DNA from: a bacterium
Lineage (GTDB): Bacteria; Actinomycetota; Acidimicrobiia; Acidimicrobiales; CATQHL01
Reading direction: 5' to 3'
Assembly (NCBI GenBank): GCA_028819945.1
Contig: JAPPKQ010000164.1
Location: 1 to 10,706 of the forward strand
Length of the DNA: 10,706 nt
A model generated the notes under the pieces. That model was not told where the DNA came from and ran no database searches. It was given only the letters and a program-made list of their open reading frames with translations. Shown piece after piece: positions 1 to 6,428 of the stretch. Position numbers and translations under genes: made by a program. The first letter of the stretch is position 1. Each line of letters opens with the position of its first letter.

Positions 1-507
1 GGTCCCCAGGCAGCGCGGACCTAAGGCCACGTTCTCGAGGGCGCTGAGGTGCCCTAACAGCCGCACGTCCTGGTTGGCGTAGCCGACACGCCGCTGCTCG
101 GGCGGCACCCAGATCCCCCCGGCAGGGTCGTCCACGACGCGTCCCGCCAGCGTGATGCGCCCCGCCTCGGCGGCCTCGAGGCCCGCCAGGCAACGCAGCA
201 GCGTTGTCTTGCCCGATCCATTGGGGCCCATGACAGCGATGATCCCACCGGCGGGGACGTGCAGTTCAAGTTCGAGGGTGAACTCGCCCAGGCACACGCG
301 GACATCCGCCACGATGCCACTTTCGGTCCCACGACTTGCTCCAACCCCTCCGCTGCCGGCGGCTGCGCCATCTTGGCCGGCTTGCGAGGGTGGGGGTGCC
401 GGGGGCCAGCGCAGGCGGCCATTCCGAGGCCGCCGGAGCGCCCCCGGCAGCGCCGCCCGGACACCCGCGCCACCACCGGCGCGACGCCGGCCGCCCACCC
501 CCCTCAT
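1..507 (-). CDS. modC: Molybdate ABC transporter ATP-binding protein ModC, 3' end cut off by window edge
   Basis: This is the ATPase subunit that would power molybdate import through ModB on the cytoplasmic face. The minus-strand frame is open from the window edge to an ATG at 507 and shows a clear Walker A, GPNGSGKTT (about 205-230). It also has a Q-loop-like segment (RRVGYANQDVRLLGHLS, about 40-100) before the sequence ends; the signature motif, Walker B and any C-terminal TOBE domain lie outside the window. The ATG overlaps the modB stop as ATGA, which suggests translational coupling. That start adds about 65 residues of Arg/Gly/Ala/Pro-rich, low-complexity sequence before the usual ABC fold. 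An in-frame GTG at 312 (VADVRVCLGEFTLE) would give a family-like N-terminus but has no convincing ribosome site. Two TTA leucine codons occur near the window edge, which is uncommon in such GC-rich DNA. The ABC family is certain; the molybdate specificity comes from the neighbours. Confidence 0.85.
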   Translation of the reverse strand, partial: MRGVGGRRRAGGGAGVRAALPGALRRPRNGRLRWPPAPPPSQAGQDGAAAGSGGVGASRGTESGIVADVRVCLGEFTLELELHVPAGGIIAVMGPNGSGKTTLLRCLAGLEAAEAGRITLAGRVVDDPAGGIWVPPEQRRVGYANQDVRLLGHLSALENVALGPRCLGT

Positions 508-1379
508 CGGGTCAGCCAGCGGTCGCGGAGGGCCACCAGCACCACGATCGAGACGGCCAGCAGCACCACGCTGAGGGCCACGGCCTCGGCCGGGCGACCC
601 GCCTCCAGGGCCTCGAAGGTGGCCAGCGGCAGCGTCTGCGTCCGCCCCCGCAGGTTGCCGGCGAAGGTGATGGTGGCTCCGAACTCGCCCAGGGCCCGAG
701 CCCAGGCCAGCGCCGCACCGGCGGCCAGGGACGGCGCCGCCTGCGGCAGCATGACCCGCCGGAAGGCCACCGACCTGCGGGCCCCCAGCGTGCGGGCGGC
801 CTCGACGAGCCCGGCGTCGGCGCTGCGCAGCCCCGCCTCGGCGGTGATCACGAAGAACGGCATGGCCACGAAGGTTGCGGCCACCACCACGCCGGCGGTG
901 CTGAACGGCAGCGACCAGCCGAAGGTGGCGTCGAGCCATTGTCCCAGCAGCCCGCGCCGCCCCAGGGCGAACAGCAGGGCGGTGCCGGCCACCACCGGCG
1001 GCAGCACCATCGGCAGCAGCACGGCCACCCGCAGGAGCCGCCGCAGCGACGCCCCGCAGCGTGACAGCGCCAGCGCCAGCGGCAGCCCCAGCAGCACCGA
1101 TGCCCCCGCTGCCACCGCACTGGTGACAGCCGAGATCACCAGGGCGTCGCGCAGGCGCGCCGAGCCCAGCAGCGACGGCAGGTCACTCCAGGGGGCCCGC
1201 TGCAGCAGGCCGATGATCGGGACCACGAGCAGCGCCAACCCGACCCCCGCGGGCAGCCAGAGCCCGCCGACGGCGCGCTGGCGCACCTCCCGCCGCGACC
1301 GCGCCGCGCCGCGCGCCGCCGCCGGCGCGGGTGCACCGGCCGGTGAACCTCCGGGAACGTCAGGGCGGACCGCGCTCAC
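504..1379 (-). CDS. modB: Molybdate ABC transporter permease ModB
   Basis: This 291-residue integral membrane protein forms the transmembrane path for molybdate (possibly also tungstate) and docks onto ModC. Hydrophobic segments lie near residues 40-60, 80-105, 115-140, 162-182, 215-240 and 265-285. The permease-ATPase coupling loop is visible as EAARTLGA (193-200) followed by RRSVAFRRVMLPQAAPSL. The ending GEFGATITFAGNLRGRTQTLPLA (about 231-253) is typical of ModB/CysT-type permeases. The first ~38 residues are a polar Ala/Pro/Arg-rich tail, longer than in the usual ModB of about 225-230 residues. The start is GTG, overlapping the modA stop as GTGA, and the stop overlaps the modC ATG as ATGA. 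This is tight operon packing, and translation is probably coupled. A sulfate permease (CysT) is the main alternative; the adjacent ModA makes molybdate more likely. Confidence 0.92.
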   Translation of the reverse strand: MSAVRPDVPGGSPAGAPAPAAARGAARSRREVRQRAVGGLWLPAGVGLALLVVPIIGLLQRAPWSDLPSLLGSARLRDALVISAVTSAVAAGASVLLGLPLALALSRCGASLRRLLRVAVLLPMVLPPVVAGTALLFALGRRGLLGQWLDATFGWSLPFSTAGVVVAATFVAMPFFVITAEAGLRSADAGLVEAARTLGARRSVAFRRVMLPQAAPSLAAGAALAWARALGEFGATITFAGNLRGRTQTLPLATFEALEAGRPAEAVALSVVLLAVSIVVLVALRDRWLTR

Positions 1380-2140
1380 GGCGCCTCGAATCCGGCGCCG
1401 GCCAGCAACTCCTGCGCCGGCGGCGACAGCACGAACGCCACGAAGTCGGCGGCCTCGGGGCTCTCGCTGAGCAGCGCCACGGGGTAGGCCGTGCTGGCGG
1501 GGTGGTCGATGTCGATGCCCGTGACGGCGTCGCCGGCGGCGGTCAGGTCGGTGATGTACACCACGCCGGCATCCACCTCACCCAGCAGCACCTTCGTGAG
1601 CACGCCCCGCACGTTGGGCTCACGGGTGTCGGCCGCCGCCACCAGTTCGGGTCCGCCCACCTGCTCCGCCAGCGCGCCGCACGGCACGTCGGGGGCGCAG
1701 AGGGCCAGCACCAGATCGCGGTCGGTGAGGGAGTCCAGGCCGGTCACGCCGGCGGGATTGTCCGGCGGCACAGCGATGGCCAGGCGGTTCCGGGCGAAGA
1801 CCGTCACCTGCCGGGCGTCCACCTGCGTCGCGGTCCGCTCGTCGGCCGCGGCGATCACGTCGGCGGACGCCCCGGCGTTGATCTGGGTGGCCAGGCGGCT
1901 GCTGCCGGCGAACTGCAGCGTCACGTCCACGTCCGGATGGGCCGCCTCGAAGGCGGCGGCGATGTCGCCGAACACGTCGGTCAGCGAGGAGGCCGCGAAG
2001 ACGGTCAAGCTGCGGCGTTCGGCGGCGTCGGGGTCGTCGCCGCAGGAACCTGCCGCCACCAGCACCGCCCCGCACGCCGCCAGTGCCGCGGTGGCCCGCA
2101 GCGCAACCCGCACCCGCCACCCGACGCACGCCTCGGACAC
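1376..2140 (-). CDS. modA: Molybdate-binding periplasmic-type lipoprotein ModA
   Basis: This 254-residue solute-binding protein would capture molybdate or tungstate outside the membrane and deliver it to ModB. After an N-terminal hydrophobic stretch (about 12-32) a cysteine at residue 33 (AAGSC, then GDDPD) looks like a lipidation site. An earlier LAAC at 20-23 matches the lipobox better but falls inside the hydrophobic stretch. The mature part opens with LTVFAASSLTDVF, the conserved ModA start that carries the oxyanion-binding serines. It continues with FAGSSRLATQINAGASADV, also a family hallmark, and later VDAGVVYITDL. The length is normal. The GTG start at 2140 is 7 nt past the stop of the upstream regulator gene, with only a weak purine-rich GTGAG stretch ahead of it, so translation may depend on coupling. 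It ends in a GTGA overlap with modB. Confidence 0.93.
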   Translation of the reverse strand: MSEACVGWRVRVALRATAALAACGAVLVAAGSCGDDPDAAERRSLTVFAASSLTDVFGDIAAAFEAAHPDVDVTLQFAGSSRLATQINAGASADVIAAADERTATQVDARQVTVFARNRLAIAVPPDNPAGVTGLDSLTDRDLVLALCAPDVPCGALAEQVGGPELVAAADTREPNVRGVLTKVLLGEVDAGVVYITDLTAAGDAVTGIDIDHPASTAYPVALLSESPEAADFVAFVLSPPAQELLAGAGFEAP

Positions 2141-2147
2141 GGGTTGC

Positions 2148-2645
2148 TCACGATCGGGGACGCTCGATGACGACGGTGGTGGACTTGACCACCGCCACGG
2201 CCTCCACGCCCGGTGCCAAGCCCAGGTCCTCGGCGGCCTCCCGGGTCATGAGCGAGACCACCCGGTAGGGCCCGGCCTGGATCTCCACCTGCGCCATCAA
2301 CTCGTCGGTCCGGACCCTGGTGACCAGACCGCTGAACCGGTTGCGGGCCGAGACCCGGCTCTGGCCCTCGCCGGGGGCGTCGGCCCGCTCGGTGGCCAGC
2401 CGGGCGAGGTCCACCCCGTTCACAAGACGCTGGCCGCCACCGGTGCGCGCCACCGCCAACTGCCCCTCGTCGGCCCAGCGCCGCACGGTGTCCACCGAGA
2501 CCCCCAGCAGTTCGGCGGCGTGGCCGATCCGGTACAGGGGATCCCCCGGCGATCCCGGAGCGCGGTCCTGGTGTCCTGCCGGCTCGGGAACGCGAGGTCC
2601 AGAACTCGGATTGTCGGAACTTAGATCACCATATAGCTCGGCCAC
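2148..2645 (-). CDS. Molybdate-responsive regulator candidate: MerR/excisionase-like HTH fused to a Mop (TOBE) domain
   Basis: This 165-residue protein has two recognisable parts. Residues 37-85 (LYRIGHAAELLGVSVDTVRRWADEG, then a Gly-rich turn and GQRLVNGVDLARL) form a helix-turn-helix plus wing of the MerR/excisionase type, expected to bind DNA. Residues 99-163 (from SARNRFSGLVTRV to TTVVIERP) match a single Mop/TOBE domain, a fold known to bind molybdate or tungstate. It is the first gene of the modABC operon. The likely role is therefore a one-component sensor that controls molybdate uptake, analogous to ModE but with a different DNA-binding domain. A storage role for the Mop part cannot be excluded. 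The first ~35 residues are polar and disordered-looking. GTG at 2645 is the only plausible start, because no other start codon is seen between it and the HTH. A -10-like box lies 6 nt upstream, which suggests leaderless translation. Confidence 0.85.
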   Translation of the reverse strand: MAELYGDLSSDNPSSGPRVPEPAGHQDRAPGSPGDPLYRIGHAAELLGVSVDTVRRWADEGQLAVARTGGGQRLVNGVDLARLATERADAPGEGQSRVSARNRFSGLVTRVRTDELMAQVEIQAGPYRVVSLMTREAAEDLGLAPGVEAVAVVKSTTVVIERPRS

Positions 2646-2680
2646 ACGAGGATTCTAACGAGAAAAGCTGGCACTCTCGG
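2646..2680 (-). promoter_or_regulatory. Likely leaderless promoter of the regulator-modABC operon
   Basis: Reading the minus strand, TAGAAT (2657-2652, five of six matches to TATAAT) ends 6 nt before the GTG start at 2645. The transcription start would then fall on or next to the start codon. No Shine-Dalgarno sequence precedes the GTG. This is the layout of leaderless actinobacterial genes. No good -35 box was found at the normal spacing. Confidence 0.5.
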
Positions 2681-2689
2681 AATCGAGTG
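2672..2689. promoter_or_regulatory. Short inverted repeat, candidate operator
   Basis: CACTC (2672-2676) and GAGTG (2685-2689) are perfect inverted arms around an 8-nt spacer. They cover the place where the -35 of the leaderless promoter should be, so a dimeric regulator bound here could repress the operon. With 5-bp arms in GC-rich DNA, chance is a real alternative. Confidence 0.25.
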
Positions 2690-2698
2690 GCTGCACGG

Positions 2699-2729
2699 CG
2701 AAACCGCTCCGGTGGCTCCTAGGGTTTCG
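2699..2729. repeat. Inverted repeat in the divergent intergenic region
   Basis: CGAAACC (2699-2705) and GGTTTCG (2723-2729) are perfect 7-bp inverted arms separated by 17 nt. They sit between the regulator operon and mscS. The repeat could be an operator for either side or an mRNA hairpin in the mscS leader. No assignment to a known regulator is possible. Confidence 0.35.
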
Positions 2730-2779
2730 GCGCAACCCATTCGACCGGAGAGCCCCGGCTGGGGCGTCCCCGCCCACCC

Positions 2780-2786
2780 GGAGGAG
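2780..2786 (+). promoter_or_regulatory. Strong ribosome binding site of mscS
   Basis: GGAGGAG ends 7 nt before the ATG at 2794, a near-ideal Shine-Dalgarno sequence. It fixes the mscS start and contrasts with the apparently leaderless gene on the opposite strand of the same intergenic region. No convincing -10/-35 pair for mscS was found. Confidence 0.8.
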
Positions 2787-2793
2787 TGCCGCC

Positions 2794-3906
2794 ATGAGCA
2801 CTGCTGCACAACTGGCCCAGGCCACCGAGATCGATGACGCCGCCGGGCTGCTCGACGCCTGCGGCCAGGATCCGTCGCGCATCTGCAACTGGGTCTTCGA
2901 CCAGACTGACAACGGCTTCCTCGCCGCCGCCACCGAGTGGGTGGTCGAGCGGCCCATGAAGGTGGTGCTGATCGCCCTCGGGGCCTACATCATCAGCCGC
3001 CTGGCGCGACGGGCCGTGCGCCTGGCGGCCAAGCGCATCGTGGCCACGACCACCAGCGCTCGCTTGGCCGGCATCCGCGCCCAGGGCCCGATGAAGATCC
3101 TGGCCGACGCCGAGGAGAACAAGCGCGCCCAGGCCCGCGCCGACACGATCAGCTCGGTGCTGTCCAGCGTGATCACGGCGCTCGTCTGGAGCGTGGCCGC
3201 CCTCATGATGCTGGGCGTCTTCGACATCAACATCGGCCCGCTGCTGGCCGGCGCCGGCATCGCCGGCATCGCCATCGGCTTCGGCTGCCAGACCGTCGTG
3301 AAGGACTTCATGTCGGGGCTGTTCATGCTGATCGAGGACCAGTTCGGCGTCGGCGACGTGATCGACGTCGGCCCCGTGACCGGGACCGTGGAGGCGGTCT
3401 CGCTGCGCACCACCACGATCCGCGACGTGTCGGGCACCGTCTGGCACGTTCCCAACGGTGAGGTGGCCCGGATCGGCAACTACTCCCAGTTGTGGTCGCG
3501 GGCGCTGCTGGACATCGAGGTGGCCTACGAGACCGACCTGCGCTTCGCCGAGGGGGTCATCCAGCGGGTCGCCAACGAGATGTGGGACGACCCCGAGTGG
3601 GGCGGCGACGAACTGATGGAGGCGCCGGAGGTGTGGGGCATCCAGAGCCTCGGCGCCAGCGGCATCGCCATCCGTCTCGTCGTGAAGACCGAGCCGTCGG
3701 TGCAGTGGAAGGTGGAGCGGGAGCTGCGCCTGCGGATCAAGGAGGCCTTCGACGAGGCCGGCATCGAGATCCCGTTCCCGCAGCGCACCCTCTGGTTGCG
3801 CGACCAGGGCCGGCACCAGCTTGCCGAGGCCCCGGATCCGTCAACGATCAAGACGGTCGAGCCCCCCCGCCACCAAACCGTCGTCTCCGACGCCGACGGC
3901 GATTAG
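2794..3906 (+). CDS. MscS-family small-conductance mechanosensitive ion channel
   Basis: This 370-residue membrane protein should open under membrane tension and release solutes on osmotic down-shock. Predicted membrane helices are near 55-70 and 122-142, followed by the pore-lining TM3 region (about 148-178). TM3 has the Gly/Ala-rich GAGIAGIAIGFGCQTVVKDF pattern of the family and continues into the soluble beta domain (EDQFGVGDVIDV, GTVEAVSLRTTTIRD, then WHVPNGEV at 217-224). The C-terminal half shows the expected alpha/beta vestibule and the common ending EAGIEIPFPQRTLWL. About 50 polar residues precede the first helix, and a charged, Arg/Lys/Glu-rich loop (about 80-118) joins the first two helices. 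The last ~30 residues are a polar tail. It is a single gene facing the R-M operon; its TAG stop overlaps the TAA stop of res. The family is certain; ion selectivity is not readable. Confidence 0.95.
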   Translation: MSTAAQLAQATEIDDAAGLLDACGQDPSRICNWVFDQTDNGFLAAATEWVVERPMKVVLIALGAYIISRLARRAVRLAAKRIVATTTSARLAGIRAQGPMKILADAEENKRAQARADTISSVLSSVITALVWSVAALMMLGVFDINIGPLLAGAGIAGIAIGFGCQTVVKDFMSGLFMLIEDQFGVGDVIDVGPVTGTVEAVSLRTTTIRDVSGTVWHVPNGEVARIGNYSQLWSRALLDIEVAYETDLRFAEGVIQRVANEMWDDPEWGGDELMEAPEVWGIQSLGASGIAIRLVVKTEPSVQWKVERELRLRIKEAFDEAGIEIPFPQRTLWLRDQGRHQLAEAPDPSTIKTVEPPRHQTVVSDADGD

Positions 3907-6428
3907 ACGACCTCGGCGAAGGACTCCTCTCGAAAGACGATCTTGAAGCGCGCCTTGGTCCGGCCGTTGTGCAGGCTGACCTCCCCGCACTCGTACGTAT
4001 CGGCGTTGTTCAGCGCCGCCTCGAGTTGGGCGAAGACCTTTGTCTTGTACTCCGTGTCGGTATTGCCCTCCAGATGGGCGCCCTTGGTCTCGACGACGAG
4101 TAGTTGCATGTTGTCGTCACCGTTGCGCGCCGTGGCGACGAAGTCCGGCCAGATCCGGTCCTGGTTCCAGCCGCGGAGGTAGTACTCGTGCTGCTGGCGC
4201 ACGGCGACGCGGTGCCACCACTGGATGGCCTCGTGCTGGTCGATGTAGAAAGCGAACTTCTTCTCCAAGCCGGTATCGAACTGACTCTCGAAGACCGGAT
4301 CGAAGAGACTCTTCTGCACTGGACTACCCGGGGTGCGTTCCAGGGAGTGGTCGTCGGCCGCGACTGACAGACTGAACTCTTCAGGCATCTTGAAATTCGG
4401 CTCGCGGGCTTCGAGGTCGAACCTGATATCACCGCTTCTGAGCTTCCCGCGAAACACCGCCTCGGCGTTTTGCTCAACCTGGCTCGCGATGTTCTCCCGC
4501 AGACCTACGACGCGCTCGCGCCGATCGGCGTAGATGTCGTCGTCGCTCACACCTTGGGCTCGTAGCGATTCGATCACCTCCTCGGCAATGCGGGCCGCCT
4601 GCCACGGGTTGGGCACGATGTCGGTGAGTTGACGGCTCAGCCATGGCAACATCATTGCCGTGTCCGTCTCGATCCGCTCGCGTCTCGTCTCGGGCGACTC
4701 GTCGTCGCCGATGTCGACGCTGGTGGTCTCCTCGTAGACACCTGCTCCGGGGTGGCGCTCCCCCGGATCGGCAGGTGCGGTGATCGTCCCCCAGTCGACG
4801 AGGGGGAGGATGTGCCGCTGGTAGTCCAACTCCCGCCAGCCGTCGCCGTGCCGGTGAAGCACCTTCGGTAGGAAGATGTCTTCCCCGGCGAAGCGCTTCC
4901 GGCGCCTCACCGTCCGCACCTGCGTATCGGTGGCGTCGCCCGGATGGATGTCGTGGGACAGGCCGGTGAGACCCTCGTGCTCCAATCCGTTCTTGACTTG
5001 CCTCACGGCCTCGTCGACCGCTGTTTGCCAGCAGTGGACGTAGCACTGGTCGAGGCCCGGCTCTCCGGTGCGCCGCGCGTGCGGCTGGCGCATGACGCGG
5101 CCGGTCAGCTGGGTGATGGCCGTCTGGCTGCGCGTGTTGTCGAGGATCACCAGGACGTACGCGAACGGGCAGTCCCAGCCTTCCATCAAGGCCGCCTTCG
5201 TGATGATCCATCGCACCGGTGAGTACTCCGAGAGCAGGTCCTCTCCGGCGATCTCGTCGCTCTCCGCCGACTTGACCCGCACGGCTCTCGGCGCTTCGCC
5301 GAGCTGTTGGATCAGGTGGTCGCGGACGTCCTCGGCATGGATCCGCCCAATGCCTCGCTGCTCCTTGCCGGTTCGCTCCACGCGCACGACGGCGATGGGT
5401 CGGATGTAGCGGCCCGTGTTGGCGTGCAGTCGCTGAGCCTCGGTGGTGAGCTCCGCGAGCCTGTCGTGGGCGCGTGCGACCGTGTCGCGCCACTCGCCGC
5501 GACTCGTGGTGACCACGACCGGAAGCTTGATCATCTCCTCCTTCTTGAGGTCAACACCGGACACGTCTACGAGGAGATTGCTGATCGCGCGGTTGGGCGT
5601 TGCGGACAGCTCGACCACGAGTCGTGGGTTGAGCCGGTTGACGGACCGCACGAACTCGTCCGCGCCCTTGCCGCCGTAGGCCTTATGCGCCTCATCGAGC
5701 ACGACGACGGGACGGCGGACCTTGAGCAGGTTGAAGAGGCTGTGCTTGACGGTGCCGTCGTCGGAGCACTCCAGGTCGGGATTCTCAGCGAGCAACCCGG
5801 CGAGGGCTGGCTCGTCGTCCTCCGGGGGGAACAGGTCCGCATAACGACCCGAGTCTCGGAACATGCGGAGGAATTCCTTGCCCTTCTGGCGGTTCGTGGC
5901 GGGCAGCATCAGCAACATCACGCACAGGTAATTCTCCAAATCACCGACTGTAAGGCGCTTCTCCTTCTCCAGCACCTTGACGCGCCCGCCGCTGGCGTGT
6001 TCCAGCATCTGGCGGTAGGGGTGCTGCCGTGACCAGAAGGCGGCCTTGGTCTGCGCATAGATGGCCCGTGACGGCACGATCCACAGCACGAGTCCGGTTC
6101 GCATGCCGAGTCGCTCCAATGCTGCGGTACCGAGCAACGTCTTGCCTCCGCCCGTCGGGATCTTGAAGCAGACGTGGGGGATGGGCCTGCCGGCACCGTC
6201 GGAGCGATCGACGTGGAGAGGGGCGCCGGACTCGACCCCGCCTGCTGCCACGAGGTGCCTCCAAGCGCGCGCTGGGAAGTTGCGATCGTCCGCCGAGGGC
6301 TCCAGGTCCGCGCTCTCGAGCGCTTCGACCCTCGACAGCGACTCCTCGCGCGCTTCTCCGAGCGCGGTGAGCCATCGGTCGAAGGCCGCCAGAGTCCTGT
6401 GCTGGTATTCCTTGAGTTCCAGCACCAC
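3903..6428 (-). CDS. res: Type III-like restriction subunit Res: DEAH helicase with C-terminal PD-ExK nuclease
   Basis: This 841-residue protein would use ATP to translocate on DNA and cut it when the Mod partner finds unmethylated sites. Superfamily 2 helicase motifs appear in order: Walker A as PTGGGKT (91-97), DEAH (245-248), SAT (275-277), a motif V-like segment around KAALMEGWDCPFAYVLV (411-427) and motif VI as QLTGRVMRQ (440-448). Near the C-terminus PD (761-762) and ETK (780-782), separated by beta-strand-like sequence, fit a PD-ExK nuclease, as in type III Res proteins. It is shorter than classical EcoP15I-type Res (close to 1000 residues). The P-loop lacks the TGTGKT style I recall for that group, so this is a divergent subfamily. 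The GTG start directly follows the mod stop (TGAGTG), implying translational coupling. No frameshift or missing catalytic residue was found, so it looks functional. The base composition is lower in GC than the mod operon. Confidence 0.9.
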   Translation of the reverse strand: MVLELKEYQHRTLAAFDRWLTALGEAREESLSRVEALESADLEPSADDRNFPARAWRHLVAAGGVESGAPLHVDRSDGAGRPIPHVCFKIPTGGGKTLLGTAALERLGMRTGLVLWIVPSRAIYAQTKAAFWSRQHPYRQMLEHASGGRVKVLEKEKRLTVGDLENYLCVMLLMLPATNRQKGKEFLRMFRDSGRYADLFPPEDDEPALAGLLAENPDLECSDDGTVKHSLFNLLKVRRPVVVLDEAHKAYGGKGADEFVRSVNRLNPRLVVELSATPNRAISNLLVDVSGVDLKKEEMIKLPVVVTTSRGEWRDTVARAHDRLAELTTEAQRLHANTGRYIRPIAVVRVERTGKEQRGIGRIHAEDVRDHLIQQLGEAPRAVRVKSAESDEIAGEDLLSEYSPVRWIITKAALMEGWDCPFAYVLVILDNTRSQTAITQLTGRVMRQPHARRTGEPGLDQCYVHCWQTAVDEAVRQVKNGLEHEGLTGLSHDIHPGDATDTQVRTVRRRKRFAGEDIFLPKVLHRHGDGWRELDYQRHILPLVDWGTITAPADPGERHPGAGVYEETTSVDIGDDESPETRRERIETDTAMMLPWLSRQLTDIVPNPWQAARIAEEVIESLRAQGVSDDDIYADRRERVVGLRENIASQVEQNAEAVFRGKLRSGDIRFDLEAREPNFKMPEEFSLSVAADDHSLERTPGSPVQKSLFDPVFESQFDTGLEKKFAFYIDQHEAIQWWHRVAVRQQHEYYLRGWNQDRIWPDFVATARNGDDNMQLLVVETKGAHLEGNTDTEYKTKVFAQLEAALNNADTYECGEVSLHNGRTKARFKIVFREESFAEVV

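Noticed and set aside
259..1470. 403-codon open frame on the plus strand across modB
   Set aside because: It is antisense to modB and modC, has Arg/Ala/Ser/Pro-rich composition without domain logic, and is explained by high GC suppressing stops.
1331..2624. Long plus-strand open frames opposite modA and the regulator gene
   Set aside because: The protein sequences are His/Gly/Arg-rich and featureless, while the minus strand encodes conserved ModA and HTH-Mop motifs.
2646..2793. A molybdenum-cofactor riboswitch upstream of the mod operon
   Set aside because: The -10 box lies only 6 nt from the start codon, leaving no leader RNA, and no complex pairing was recognised on that strand.
2719..3816. 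365-codon minus-strand frame opposite mscS
   Set aside because: It is a shadow of the MscS coding sequence: repeated HH/DD/GG runs, no motifs, and the plus strand has a strong ribosome site and a conserved channel domain.
4474..5493. 339-codon minus-strand frame overlapping res, and a similar one at 5941-6936
   Set aside because: Both are out-of-frame copies of res/mod DNA rich in Arg/His/Pro; the true frame carries all helicase and methyltransferase motifs.
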